This document shows, in pieces, positions 22,033 to 34,595 of a stretch of 64,000 bases of DNA. A program made the translations under genes and the position numbers. The DNA is from Maea johnstoni (taxonomy: Eukaryota > Annelida > Polychaeta > Spionida > Magelonidae): assembly GCA_963942565.1 (NCBI GenBank), contig OZ012685.1, forward strand, positions 1,911,595-1,975,594, read 5' to 3'. Numbering within the stretch: position 1 is the first letter of the stretch; the number at the start of each line of letters is the position of its first letter. The notes under the pieces were generated by a model. That model did not search any database and was not told where the DNA came from. It saw only the letters and a list, made by a program, of their open reading frames with translations.

Positions 22033-24845
22033 ATGGGGAGGTCATGGAGGGTTCATGATACATGAGGATATAGGATAGAGAGGGTACTCAAGCAAAATGT
22101 TCCACAACAGATTTAAATCATAAACATATGCTGGTCATCAGTGCATGTATTGCAGGTTTTGATCACAATAGGGGGTGTTTGACAGGCATACATATGGACG
22201 ATAAAGAGAGATTTGTTTGGGGTTTACTAACAACTCCATTTGATATGTGAAAACTAACTCTAAAGAACTTTTAGAATGGAACCTCCACTAGTTTCGACAG
22301 TGTTCTTACCATTTCTTGCCATCATCTTTGATGTGCTAGACAGATATGCTGAGGGGGAGTGCCAACATTTTAGGGAAGAACCTAAAGTATGATCTCCCTA
22401 AATATACAGCCCAGGATCCAAATTATCAGAAGTATCAATTGTAAAAACTATTCCATGCCTGACACAAGACAATTGGGGGCAACAACAGCACAATGGAGTC
22501 AGCAATTACACTGAATTACATTGAATACCATTTCTGTTTGCATTTGTCTAATAGTTATATGGGGTTGTTGTTTCACAGACTGAATTCCAGAAAACAAATG
22601 GGCAGAGTAGCAATTAGTCACATGTACTTTTATCTTGCGCATGAGGACCATTTACTTGCCTTTTTATGTGTTAACAGTTAAACTTATAAAATGACATTTA
22701 TTAAATCAGCAGAGCTATGTAATCAGAAGTGATACAGTTTCTTTGGTGCAATCAAGAAATGTAACTTACTGGCCTGCATTTCCCATTATAAAACCAATCT
22801 CTGATGAAACAATGAGATTGGAGGAAAAAAAGCAGTTATTACAATTATTTCTCTAATGACCGACTATTATCCAGAACTAGTACATAATGTCACTGAACTG
22901 TGCCTGATTGATGATAACATTGTGATGTAATCAGTCCCAAACTGATGTGTTATAAAAAGTCAGCTCGCGGTTTCTAACACGAGCTAACCCTGTGAACAGG
23001 AAATTATACCATTTGATCTATTGCACAGCAGGCACGACAGATAGCATGACTTTTAATGAGTACTGGGATATTGACTGAAATGATTGTTGGTTCCAATAGC
23101 AAAAGGAAATTATACCTGACAACGATATAATGTCATTGCACTTCAGTCCAATAAATAACTCATCTATATAGCCCAATTAGTTCCTAGCTTTGCATACAAA
23201 ATTTAACCACTATTGTTTGGGAATGCATAATAAACATGCATCTGAAGTTAATCTATATTGTAATCAAAGATAGACAAAAAATCAGAAAACAAAAATAATA
23301 AAAAACCAATCTTCCATTACTTATGCAATTCATTGCATTTTAAGATGATTAGTACTTCAACAGCAAAAACAATTTTTACTGTATTTAGAATTTCTCAACT
23401 ATAAGTTAGGAAAAATCTGAATACAAATAAAAAGGAACACCTACTATTTCTGTAACAAGTGGAGAAAAATCATATTTTCTGTAAAATTGATGAAGTAATT
23501 TCAGTAGATTTTGATGAATACAAGCTTAAGGTCTTACGACACTTTTAGAAATCTCAGTTTAATTTATCCTGAAATTTTGCCAAAGGAAAGAACATAGCAC
23601 AGTGATCTTCAAAACAACTTATGATCATGGGGTCATCAGCTTAGTATTTTTTTCACAGAATTTTGAAAATTTAATGCAATTTATGTCACAAACATCACTT
23701 TCTCCAAAATTGGTGTCTTTTTTTTGCTAGATTTATCCCTTCAAAGATACTGACACAGCCTGAAATACGGTTCTGCCTTGTTGAAATTATCTGTCTGCTG
23801 TTATGTAGGAATTATTGGGCAAAATCAAGGAATTCGAGAAACAAGATTTTAACCCAAAATTGATATAAGTCAGAATTGCCTAGTTTAATTTTCCCCAATT
23901 TTTTGTCTACACTATCTACACAATGCCCTTAATAAGATGACATAAAGGAAATGATAGGTCATCGTGTTAGTTTTCGAACCACAGATGGTCAAAGTTTGTG
24001 AAATAGGACTTTTTGGGGGCAAATTTTTATGAAAATGTTAGAAAAGAGTTACTCAATTGTTACCGTATATGCCCATGCTTATATAAGATATTGTTGAGCA
24101 AGGGAACCCCATTTTATACACATGAATTATCACACATTATTCCTGAAAACTTGTGAAAACATCAAATTTAATGAATATGGAAATCACTGTAGCCAAAAAC
24201 AAAAAACTCATAGGATACTATTTATAATAGGTGGGTATAATCAGAATTGGTACATATTCAATATAAATCAATTTCCTTTCAATTTTTCTAGTAACGTCAG
24301 GTAAATTGTAATAAATTATTTTAGTTTGTCCAATACCCAATAGGTGTCACCGGTATAGAGTATCGTAGGACCTTAACTGAACAGGAACTATCACTGATTA
24401 TTTATGTATTTCAGAAACAAGGAATCATCATGGGAGTAATACATTCTAACTCTTTTGATACTGAAGCCCCTTTTGTGCAAGGAGCATGACTGCAAAATGT
24501 TCTAAACCAAGTAATGTTGGTATGAATTGGAAAGCTCATCTTCAGTACTATCAGAAGAGTACCAATGTGTCACAGTCATTTTGTGGTATTGACCACATAA
24601 GTCACACGCAGCAAAATGGTTAAAGATAATTGCAGGGCGTCCTTTTGATTGGAAAGATATTAATGAAGAAAACTTAAATTTCAAAATTTCAAAGCATTTT
24701 ATTTCTCACATAGATAATTCCTTTAATAAAACAACGGAATATCACATAATGTTTAGAAAAATAAATACTGATAAAACCTCATCCAACAAAAAGGAAAAAC
24801 AGGGTTTCCATATATAAGAAAGGCATTTATTGTCCCTTTTTTCTC
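22033..24845. other. no recognisable feature
   Basis: Nearly 3 kb of AT-rich unique DNA. TACCGTATATGCCCATGCTTA at 24062 looks like the end of a TA-flanked transposon, but no matching end was found. Confidence 0.5.
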
Positions 24846-25050
24846 CCATATCTAAGACAATATCAAGACTAACCAGTTATTTATGTGCAGGAAACCCACA
24901 GTACCTAGTAAAAAAACCCCAAAAAACAGTCACTGGCAATTTTCTACAATGTCTTGAGCCAGATTTGAACCAGGACAATGCATAGTGAGAGAGAGTCAGC
25001 AATCAGTGGCAATGCATTAGATCACTCAGATATGGAGAGGCCTCAATGGT
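24846..25050 (-). mobile_element. tRNA-Leu-like SINE, reverse strand
   Basis: On the reverse strand: head GGCCTCTCCATATCTGAGTG, then ATCTAATGCATTGCCACTG, a good B box (TGGTTCAAATC), the body (TTGCCAGTGACTG, then ATAACTGGTTAGTCTTGAT) and a tail. The order and spacing match the copies at 709 and 5582, confirming the family. Confidence 0.8.
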
Positions 25051-25730
25051 TTACACAGTACCTTCCAAAACTAGTACCTACTTACTACTTCATCATCTTC
25101 CATTGAACAGAGTTGGTGAAAACCTGAGGTTATAAATAAAAAAGGCAAAGTGAGGTCTTTTTTCTGGATCAATTAATTGGATGCTGAACAAATGGTTCCA
25201 TAAGTATAGGCTGTTTGAGGGACTTTTGCTATTAAACACATTGTTCTCTGGGCCTTTGACTTTCAATGCTAAGAGTTGTATGGACACCAGATATTGACCA
25301 ATCACATCAATATCAAGAATGGCAATATGTTGAGTTGTCATACTTGGGTTTTCATTATGTTTTATCCAAAGAAGAAAAGCACAAAAAACATGCCTTCCAG
25401 TTATATTTTTAAGAATAATTTAGATAATTCCTAGACCCTAAAATAATTATTTAGCCCCCTAGTTTTCGTATGTTAAGGGCTCGGGTGGCCTCTGGCTCAA
25501 ATAGATAGAGTAAACCTTCACTCTCAGCTGCTCTGCCTTAATCCACACGATCATCCTCACTTCTAGCTTATTATGTAACGGCGCTGTATCCCCATCTTGT
25601 ATTATGAAAACAGGCACTGCAGGATTATCCAATCATCAGGCACCATGCCTATCTAACCCTAACAACCGGCCCCACAATTAGCCCAGAATTACCCCCTCAA
25701 ATAACAAAGGTCCCGGAACAACACTCAGCT
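25051..25730. other. no recognisable feature
   Basis: Unique sequence, slightly less AT-rich after 25440. Confidence 0.5.
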
Positions 25731-25894
25731 CTATATGTGCACTCACACTGAAACACTAGTAGCAATCAACTACTGTCATCTTAACCCTTCCAATGCCACA
25801 CGCAATAACAATCACTATATGTGCACTCCTAGGCCTCAGTGAAACATTAGCAATCACACACTGTCATATTAACCCTTCCAATGCCACACACGCA
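25731..25894. repeat. 84-bp tandem duplication
   Basis: CTATATGTGCACTC begins at 25731 and again at 25815; both units end with TTAACCCTTCCAATGCCACA or ATTAACCCTTCCAATGCCAC. Two diverged copies. Confidence 0.85.
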
Positions 25895-26264
25895 TATATG
25901 CATTAGTGGTTATACTAACCTGGAGATCACGCACACATTTAATTTCGGTGAGATGATCAAATCTGAAAGAATCCCTACAATTAGCTAAAAAATTAGCCAA
26001 TCGGCTTTGAGAATGTTGAGCTCAATTGAAGGCTTATCTCGATATGTCACATGACTACGGTGGACAAGAATTTCACGAGAAGATCGTCAAACATGAACAA
26101 CCTGGTACTGGATTTTGGCCATTTCAATTTGGCATCAGACATTTATTGAGAAAGTTAGAATTTGAACTCATATTAGGTTTAATGATTATGTTCACTAAAA
26201 CACTATTTGACGTAAAACAATAAATCAGAGTTTATCTAAACAGAAAACATCATGAAAAAGTGGT
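25895..26264. other. no recognisable feature
   Basis: Unique sequence; the 65-residue ORF at 26026-26223 has no recognisable feature. Confidence 0.45.
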
Positions 26265-26860
26265 TAGGTGGATGATGATGGTGATAACAGTATTGATGAT
26301 GATCGCAATTGTGTAACTACAAAATTTGGTGACAATTTTATTCTGTATATATGGACAATGCTCATGGAAGCTGGTAGTGGTTGAAATGATGGTGGTGATG
26401 ATGATGATGAAGTTTAAGATTTAAGAACTGCTCAATCACTGCATATGACATTAATTATGATGATGAAGATCATAATGGTGATTAAAATGATTAAGAAGAT
26501 GATGATGATGATGATGATTAAGATGATGCCGACGATGATGATTTAATAGCCACTCCATTGCTTCTACAGATGATGACTATGATAATGATGATAATGATGA
26601 TGATAATTATGATTATACTGGTGATCAGTATGAAGATGCACTATTACTGTCGATAATATTATTTTCAAATAAGGGTATATGATACTGACAGCGAGGATGC
26701 TTAATAAAGGATGACAATATGATGACACTGATGACGGTAGCAATATTTGATGGTGATAATGAAAAGAAAAAAACAACAATGACAATGCCACTGATGCTGC
26801 TGCCTCCGATGATGATGATGATGATGACACTGATGATGACAGCAAAAATCATTTTGATGA
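26265..26860. repeat. cryptic GAT-rich simple sequence
   Basis: Imperfect GAT/GATGATGAT clusters occur around 26270-26290, 26389-26413, 26489-26530, 26570-26610 and 26805-26850, separated by unique DNA. Ser/His/Ile-rich ORFs on the reverse strand come from these tracts. Confidence 0.9.
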
Positions 26861-27809
26861 TGATTTAAAACAAGTGTGCAGAATGAATGGCTAAAACTGC
26901 TGAATTGGCTACACATTGTTAAATCATAATAAAAAAAAAATCCAAAATGCATACAACATGTCAAGGCTGTCATTCCTACTTTTTTCATTTTTTCGTTTTT
27001 TCACCACATATTTTCTTTGTAAACTGAAGGCTAATTTTGTAATTAAAGGAGAAGAGGTGAAGTCTATCCCATCCCAGACAAGTAGAGATCTGAGGGGAAG
27101 TGTGATTGATCACGGAGAATGATCTATCGTGCGTCACACACCTTTAATTCATTCTCACATCTAGCAGAACACCTTAACGGCATCAATCATAATAATTACC
27201 CAATTTCCTTGGTATTAACCAAGATGAGCATCGGCATGACAACAGTGTCATGGTCATCACAACAAATATCTCTGAACAAATTTGTTAGGATGAGACTAAA
27301 AATAATCTTAATTATTACAAAAGGGAATGTAGGCAAGGCATTTTCTTTAAAACACATTATTTAACTATTTATCTAAAAAGAAATCGCAATGAAATTTCAA
27401 CAGCGATTCATTAGTTTATTTCAGCTATTCAAAAAAAAATCGGAAAAAATGACAATAAGTCAAGAGAAATAGGTAAAAAAGTTACTCATATGTTAATGAG
27501 TTTAATCCAGGCTATAACAGATATAACGCATATCAGATAGAATATAAAGAATACATTTTGATTAAAATGTTGATACAATTAACGTAAAGCTTATACATTG
27601 TGTAGAATTCATACAGCTTTTTATTATTTTTTATTTCTGTTTAAAGATTGGTTAGGATCCTGGAATATTTAGGCGTAATAGGAAGTGACTTATTGACTAT
27701 GCATATAATCTCGATTAACCAAGAACAACTCTGTAGGTTGATGTTACTCCTGTTCTTTAGGTGAAGTGTTCTAACTTCTAGCGAAGGGCACAGCAAGTTA
27801 ACTAGTGAA
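26861..27809. other. no recognisable feature
   Basis: AT-rich with A runs; no gene or repeat recognised. Confidence 0.5.
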
Positions 27810-28010
27810 CGCCTAAGAAACCAATATCAGTGTCATAATCAGCGATCTGCCACCCAGAGTGATCGGCGGCCCGTTAGAGGCTTTCACGATTCTCTCATCA
27901 ATTCTCTGTCTGGCACAACGATTCCGGGCCAGTCAAGATAAGGATTGAAGGATTGCTCCAAGGAGGCAGTATAGCACTCCTGCATTGATACCATTAAATG
28001 GTCAACGAAC
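27810..28010. promoter_or_regulatory. balanced-composition unique block with GCGGCCCGT
   Basis: A GC-balanced unique block carries the nonamer GCGGCCCGT at 27866-27874, third of three in the window, and a GATA-type AGATAAGGA at about 27938. Regulatory function is only inferred. Confidence 0.25.
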
Positions 28011-29049
28011 ACTTATTTCCCTTGAAAGGAAAAAGCTGTCCACATTGAAGGCAAATGATAATCTACCGCTATTATGCTAGTTATGGGACAACCTAATTTG
28101 TATCACTAGCATGTTTACCTATTTAGCTATAATTTTAAGACACATTAAGATTCCTTAAAGGCTGTCGATTAGCATAACAATAGCACAATTTCAGATACAT
28201 GCCAACTTGCAATATTACCAAAGTTAAGTTTAAATTGCCATGATCTCTGTCACGTTTGTATACTTATTCATTTGTTCTGTTTCAAGTGCAATGGAACAAC
28301 TGCACTTATAAAAGCACTTCAGATTAAAAGAAATAAAGAATGACACTGGTATAATATAATCAAACTTCAATTAGCTTTGACTGATCAGTTTCTGAATCAA
28401 AAGAAGATCACTCAGTCATCTTTCAAATGTGGCTGTCTATTGTGGAACAATGTATTTCACATGTTTGAAAATGAAGGAACATGTTGGATAATATGATCAA
28501 AACATGGTGGACTATGTTTCATTTTAGTTGTCTATGTTTGTAGTGATATAGAGGTTCATTTCACCAGTGTCACTATGAAAAAAGATAATAGATCGTAGAA
28601 AGTCATCTGTAGAATGATCTTTACCACAATATAGTTTAGATTTAAGATACATGTTTTCATTTGATTATGATATTGCCTCAAATGTCAGCAATACATACTG
28701 GTATATTACCAATCCAAGACTTGTTATGAGTTATGATTTACGTTCCTCCTACAAATATATTCCTAAGTGTGCTTTTGTCATCTAGAGATATGACCAAAAG
28801 AAGCTGGTCTTTTTTTTCGCTCAACAAACGGGAATAATAAATTGTAAATAAACAATAATTGTAAATAATTTGCAGATTTGAAGTCATTTCTGGATTTCAA
28901 CAATAGACCTGTTACCCATGTATATGATAATACACAAAAAAACAAAGTTGTTTTCTTTTTCATTAGTGCACGCACACTCACACACACAAGATCTTTTTCA
29001 TTGACACAATAGGCCATCATGGCAGTCTGTGCATTGGTAGCGTATAGAG
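28011..29049. other. no recognisable feature
   Basis: AT-rich. A reverse ORF of 126 residues at 28778-29158 spans low-complexity and simple sequence (CACACTCACACACAC) and resembles no family. Confidence 0.5.
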
Positions 29050-29460
29050 AGAATGACTTAGTGAGAGTATGATAGAGGGGAGCAGGACGAGGGAGGGAGA
29101 CAGCGGGCGGTGAAGCAGAGAGCTGTACTGGTGGATACATCCAGCAGTGGCCAGTCAAGCTTTACATGTACATGTACATACCAATGGTTGTTAGTTGCGG
29201 GCCTAGGAAGTCCAGCGCTGCGCCGCTCAAATGACCATTATTTACAGAACAACTACAGCGCCGGTTCCTTCCCTACACTTCAATCAATATGGATGCATGG
29301 TGCCGCATACAAAAGAGAGACTTTGGCGGTACTGCACGAGTTCATTACAGCGCTCGTAAGAGCAGATTGGTGGAGAGATAAATGGCAAGATGAGACTCCT
29401 TCCATTGTAATTAAGAACCTTATAACAACCATTCAAACTGAACCAATATACTAGAAGTGC
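29050..29460 (+). other. 114-residue ORF in a balanced block, uncertain
   Basis: The frame 29110-29454 is open for 114 codons in sequence less AT-rich than its neighbours, but overlapping frames on the reverse strand are also open. I see no domain, signal peptide or repeat. It could be an exon or a chance ORF; the second is more likely. Confidence 0.2.
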
Positions 29461-31582
29461 CCTATGAGGGACCATTGTTTTTGACAGGGGGATAGGGAGT
29501 GATTTTGAGAAGCGACATTGCAATAGCGCTCATGGTGAGAGCCAGTATGCTCATGGAGCCAGGAATAAACTGAACAAGGAAAAGTCTGTATGATAGGCAC
29601 AGGACCATCTGAGATAGTGTTTGGAAATAAGTAATTATTAGAATAAGACCTTGATACAGCTAGTAACAAAGCCAATATAATATCAATTACTGAGGTTGCC
29701 CTAGTAGTTGTCAGTGGTAAGAACCTTGAAGTTTCAGGGAAAGGTCTGATCAGTAAGTGACAAAATGTAGCTGAAACTTCATAGGAAATCCTGTGGTTTC
29801 CTAAAGACTATCTGAGAAATAATTTGAAATTTCAAATTGTATTTAGTAGGGGTTACTCTGAAGGAAGTTGTATCCAGAAGTCCATGGTTCCAAGTAAAAG
29901 CTTTGAATAAATAATAGGCCAAACCATGCCCCCAATTGTCTGAGGGAATTCTTCCTGATGAATCCTTACAAAAGCTTGGTAAAATTTCTAGATCAAAGCA
30001 TGACAGATATTTTTGTAAAATGTTTGAACTGAAGAATTCAAATTTTAAACAAAAAGGCTTTGAAATATCCTAGGCAAGACTACTGTTGTTATTGCTCTTA
30101 GAATTAAAGAAATCCTAGTGATATTTCAATTATTTCATTTCTTTTTTACTTAACATAGTTCAAATTGAGAATTCCTAATCATCGCTAAATTAAGAGATCT
30201 TATCATTTCAAAAGAATATGGCCGTTTTGAATATTCAGAAGAAGGCACCAGTTATATTGCTTTCATTAATTTTGACTGAGATATCCCAAGATATCCAAAG
30301 AAAATTCTTGAAAATCATGGTCCATACATCCCCATGAAAAATAGTTGAGAAATGGAAGGACTTCCAGGGAAACCCAAGAAATATTGGTAAAACAATGTTC
30401 TTTATGTGTATTGCGATATCTTTGTCTATTTCCCTCAATACAGACAAGTCAGTGACACAGGAGGGTCCTTGAAAAACTACTTAAATGACATTCCAGTGTT
30501 GATTTGAAAGATCTTATAGGAGTAGGTCTTGGCATATTACAATAGGAAGGCCCGATCTATAATCAACAATCCTATAAAACTGCAATAAACAGTTCCCACT
30601 CATTATAAAGAACCACTTCCATTAGTAACATGATTATAGCAATTTAGGGGAAAGGTACCGTGTATTGCCATGACATTTTCCAGTCCTCATCTGAGAGGCA
30701 ATCTCACTGAAGTTAGTGCAAAATTATTGGCAATTAATGAGATGTTAAAACACAGCTCTTGGATACAAGGTAACCACCCACCCACACCCTTAAACAGATT
30801 ATTCAACTTAAAATTGCATTAACAAAAGTCGTTAAGTAATAAAAGTGCAATAAATCCGGAAATTTTGCTAAGAACTAATAAAGACTGTGTGGAAGCACTC
30901 ACTCCAGCACTTAAGCTCTTTAGTTTATAGAATACTCATGGGTAGGGTATTCAGCCTTTATTGACTGAAGCATCTCAAACAGATTGGACTAATTTGGCTT
31001 TATCTTTCCAAGGATAGAATCTTCTGGAGATTATTAAACAAAAAAAAAAGATATAAAACCTTAACAGAATTTAATTTTGAAGTTTTTTTTTAAGATTTAG
31101 GTTTGAAATCTAAGGCTAACTTTATGCATTGAATGTGTTGATAATATCAGGTGTACATTCCTATATTTTGCCTAATGTCATGATTCTTAGCTTGGTTCTA
31201 ATATGCCTTTCTTTATGATATCACTGCTTTAATCCTTAAACAAAGATCTCAACATTTTGTTTTAGATGGCTTTAATACCCTGGATTAAATCCTTATGAGG
31301 GGATCTTATTTCAACTGTTTGGCCTCATTTATCCCAGTCATGCCTAAGTGTTCCCCTGTTATAGAACCTAATTGGGATTTAGTGCAATTACAATTTCATG
31401 CGGATCAAACTCAACTGATTCCAGGTATAACTGATATATTAGACCAATATAATGCACTAGAACATAATGTTCAACTACATTAACTTTGATAGAGTTACGT
31501 AAAACTAAAACATGACCACCCAAACTTGGAAGTATCCACGGACCTTAAAAATCATACCAACTGGACATCGTACAGAAGGGCA
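29461..31582. other. no recognisable feature
   Basis: About 2.1 kb of AT-rich unique sequence with a few short A runs. Confidence 0.5.
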
Positions 31583-31930
31583 CAGGCCTCAACGCTAACT
31601 CAAAATGATACTGGCCCTGTAGGACCAGTAACATCTAGCATCTACTGGTCCTGCAAAAGGTTTACTGGTCCTACATTTTTTCTTTAACATAACAAGAAAG
31701 AACATTGCATAAGATTCACCACAACATCTATCTATATAAATCTTATCTTCATTTATTTCAAAAACAATTGGGGACATTCTCAGGGGGGACGGGACTTTTT
31801 AACAGGAATGTCTCCAAATGTTTACTAGCCTTGTAAGGACCAGTTGAGATATTTTTTTACTGGCCCGAAGCTGTTTTGGGGAATTTTTACTGGCCTGGGG
31901 CCATAGGTTCACCCTTAGCGTCGAGCCCTG
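31583..31930. mobile_element. CAGGG-type MITE with 5-bp TSD
   Basis: Left end CAGGCCTCAACGCTAAC, right end on the other strand CAGGGCTCGACGCTAAGG. A perfect GGGCA duplication flanks it (31578-31582 and 31931-31935). The interior repeats TACTGGTCCT and ACTGGCC words in both orientations. Length 348 bases. It shares terminal bases and TSD length with the 11472 element, but the interior differs. Confidence 0.85.
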
Positions 31931-31935
31931 GGGCA

Positions 31936-32332
31936 GAAATCTCTTGGAGGAGATCATCTAGCTGAGGCATAGTGAATGGAGACTTGTGTGTAAGAGTACC
32001 TTTTATTATGTATTTTATTCATGGAACTGTAACATTATTTCTGCAGCTTTTTCGCCTGGAAATCATTGGGAGTTTTTTTGTACAAATTGTGAATGTGTAA
32101 GAGTTACCATATTTGTGGAAATATTCCCTCTTTATATATCAAATTGTCAATGTGTTAGACTTTTTTTTGGAAATACTCCCTTTCCATGTATCATTTTATA
32201 GCTTATTGATTTGTTTTCAGTTTATATTTGATGACACTGTCACATTTGTACAAGTCTATTTTGTCTTTGAGGTTGTTTCTAAACTAGCAAGTATATTTGC
32301 TGCCTTGTTGACCACAATGGAGATGGCTTCGG
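31936..32332. other. no recognisable feature
   Basis: AT-rich unique sequence; overlapping short hydrophobic ORFs appear accidental. Confidence 0.5.
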
Positions 32333-33000
32333 TTAACTCATTCATGCCTGTAGAAGCCAAAACCGTCTGATTATTTTGGTGATATGACTCTTACAATAGC
32401 AATTTTTAGAAAATATTCGAAGGAGAGATGACCATTTAATCTCCTACCTCTAATTCACTTTCAAATATTTAGCAAATTTATAAGAGTGATATCAAGAATT
32501 TTCTTTTAGGAGAGGTGACCATTGAAATTTTACCTCCAATTCTCTTTCAAATATTTTGGAATTTACCCTTTATTCCTATGTAATTTTCATAAGGCCTAAA
32601 AAAAAGATGTTTGGTTCCTATTACCCTACCCTTCCTGGTTTTTGTCCCCTACCCTAAAGTTTCTTTTGCCAATCCCACTGAGAAATGAACTTTTCCTACC
32701 CAAAAGTAGCCTTGCCGTCCTAAATATCAATTCTCCAACCATTAAATTATCAATTTCTGGATGTACAGAAGTACTATTACTTCATATAAAGACAATTACA
32801 ACAAGGCAAACTTTTATTAAAGCCATCCAACTCCAGGGAATCTTGTGAGTTAAAGAATAAAAATAATTTAAAAAAAAAATCCCTACCTCCCCTACCTATA
32901 TTTTTTTAGGATGTAATAGGAACCAAACACTTTTTTGGGGGGAGCCTAAGTATAACATGTCCAGACAACACTTGTCAAGGAGATCTCCATCAAGGGTTAA
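32333..33000. mobile_element. TTAA-flanked hairpin MITE interrupted by another MITE
   Basis: Left end TTAACTCATTCATGCCTG, right end ATCAAGGGTTAA. The left interior has the family words AAAATATTCGAAGGAGAGATG and CTTTCAAATATTT. An internal segment of about 95 bases is duplicated (AGGAGAGATGACCATT at 32420 and AGGAGAGGTGACCATT at 32514). The copy is long because a different element lies inside. Confidence 0.7.
32592..32943. mobile_element. nested MITE with TGTTTGGTTCCTATTA termini
   Basis: Left terminus AAAGATGTTTGGTTCCTATTA; right terminus, on the other strand, AAAGTGTTTGGTTCCTATTA. CCCTACC-type words follow each end inward (subterminal repeats). The flanks share GCCTAA, a possible 6-bp target duplication, though A and G runs make exact ends uncertain. 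It sits inside the TTAA MITE and is therefore the younger insertion. No coding capacity; superfamily not assigned. Confidence 0.7.
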
Positions 33001-33009
33001 GGTGGAGTA

Positions 33010-33270
33010 CTATGTATGTGAGTAGAGAGTAGAGTATGGACATGTCCACAACAGTGACTCCAAGTGGCAGCACCAATCACACGGCTCGCTGCTTATCAGC
33101 TCTGGCCACAGCCAGGCTGACCAACGGTGGCTGAGAGATCACCTCAATTATACAGCACACGCCACTGAATAACTCATCGTGGTCATCAGCCTGGGCACAC
33201 TGACCAATTGTTCCTTACTTAACTGATTAACGTGTGTCCATCGGCACACACACAAAGAGAGAAGGATTAA
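33010..33270. promoter_or_regulatory. balanced-composition unique block, possible cis-element
   Basis: A GC-balanced unique block (CCAATCACACGGCTCGCTGC, CTCAATTATACAGCACAC, GACCAATTGTTCC, ACTGATTAACGTG) with CCAAT and ATTA cores and no ORF. Regulatory nature is inferred from composition only. Confidence 0.25.
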
Positions 33271-33314
33271 CGTCTTCATTATACTACTATCATTGTATTC
33301 ACCAATTTCAGCAA

Positions 33315-33537
33315 TTAACCTATTCATGTCTGAAGACCTCCATCACAAGCATCTTGTGGACCTAATTAGATACTTTTAAAAATATTTTTGAATAAATCAT
33401 TAACTCACAAAATATTGACAAGAGTTTTGGGTGAGGTTTTGATTTTCTCCTAAATAATTTTCAAAAGATATTGTGGTCTCAAAGATATTCCCAAATAGTC
33501 AGGGCATTTTTGTAAGATACAGGTCTGAAATGATTAA
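33315..33537. mobile_element. TTAA-flanked hairpin MITE
   Basis: Starts TTAACCTATTCATGTCTG, ends CAGGTCTGAAATGATTAA, both with TTAA. The 223-base length equals that of the 16668 copy, but the interior is more diverged. Confidence 0.7.
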
Positions 33538-33845
33538 TAACCGGTCTAACTGAGGAATTCAGAATTGGGAATCTATTGGCTTGCTCTTGACCTGGTCCAT
33601 CGTACAGTGTTAGATATATGAGTCATGCAGTACAAATATCATGCCAATTCAAGATAAACCATTCCTGACTACCTAGAGCACTCCTGCTACGATACTTTTA
33701 AAACATCACAAATTGGCAACACATGTGCCAGACACCATCGCAGGCTGAATTCAAATATACATTTCTCTTTCAGATATTTTTTCTAAATATGCATTTCCAA
33801 AAAGAAATATCACCAAACTAGTTAATTCATTTTATTATACCTCAC
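33538..33845. other. no recognisable feature
   Basis: AT-rich unique sequence. Confidence 0.45.
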
Positions 33846-34044
33846 ATGAAGATCGTAAACCGTGATTGGCTGACTTAACAGTTGCCAATCATCATGTCCA
33901 CAAAACGGGGGTAATGGCCATAGTTGTCACTGGTGACGCCATGTGCGTTTTGGTTGTTGGCTGACGTCATTGTTTGTTACGTCATCTCTGCACGTGCAAA
34001 TTGCACATCGACAACAAACATGTTGCTACAGGCGCTAGCGCAAC
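33846..34044 (+). promoter_or_regulatory. promoter-like segment: CCAAT, two CREs, E-box
   Basis: Within 200 bases: GTGATTGGCTGAC (inverted CCAAT box), a perfect palindromic CRE (GGCTGACGTCATTG) and a second CRE half-type (GTTACGTCATC) 17 bases later, CACGTG (CTGCACGTGCAAATTG), and GCGCTAGCGC. CREB/ATF factors bind TGACGTCA; bHLH factors bind CACGTG. Clustering in AT-rich DNA makes a real promoter or enhancer plausible. ATGTTGC and GCAACAT flanking GCGCTAGCGC also form a short inverted repeat at about 34019-34048. Confidence 0.45.
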
Positions 34045-34203
34045 ATGGCATTCTTGATTAAATTAGATTATATGCAAGGATTATTGATAGGGTCAGCGAA
34101 TTGTTGTTTTCAGCAACAGCAGCAGCAGCAGCAGCTTCCCAATTCTTTTGAAGGCTTGCTCTTTGCGAATTGCTATTTATTGTTCAAAAACTATAGGATT
34201 TAA
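34045..34203 (+). CDS. candidate 52-residue ORF with polyglutamine
   Basis: The first long frame after the promoter-like segment starts at ATGG (AACATGG; A at -3, G at +4, a good initiation context). It encodes 52 residues with eight consecutive Gln (CAG CAA CAG6) near the middle and two hydrophobic flanks. The preceding out-of-frame ATG at 34019 closes after 13 codons. I recognise no family. It may be a first-exon ORF, a microprotein or chance; only the promoter context raises it above background. Confidence 0.22.
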   Translation: MAFLIKLDYMQGLLIGSANCCFQQQQQQQQLPNSFEGLLFANCYLLFKNYRI

Positions 34204-34595
34204 CACTGGCAATCTTATTAGTACTTTAAGTGAGCAAAAACTAGATCTAAATCAGGGAAAACAAGGTCTTTACCTCCTACTTTGGATAACGGGTAATTGA
34301 GTGGCATGCTTACTGGAGGCCAGCACCTCCGGGTTTCTTGATTTAAGTGCCATTCCACGGGGAAAACATCTCAGATGTGTAATCTTCCTCTGGTGATGTG
34401 AGAGCTTGACCCGCAGTGAGTGCAAGTCGCTCTAGGACAGCATCCCGTTTCCTCACCGTCGCCACCGCCGCCGCCGCCAAGCTGTCACAGACCCCCACCA
34501 ACGGCACGATACACTAAATGGAACATCTTCATCTATTGAACCCAGACTCCCACTGTCTGCGAGATACATCTACCACTTACTCACTCCATCCTGGT
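34204..34595. other. no gene; (GCC)n short run
   Basis: A short GCCGCCGCC tract lies at 34461-34478 in a GC-balanced block (34380-34500). The reverse strand is open for a while but has no recognisable domain. Confidence 0.4.

Noticed and set aside
24062-24090. TACCGTATATGCCC as a TA-transposon terminus
   Set aside because: No matching inverted end was found within 1 kb on either side.
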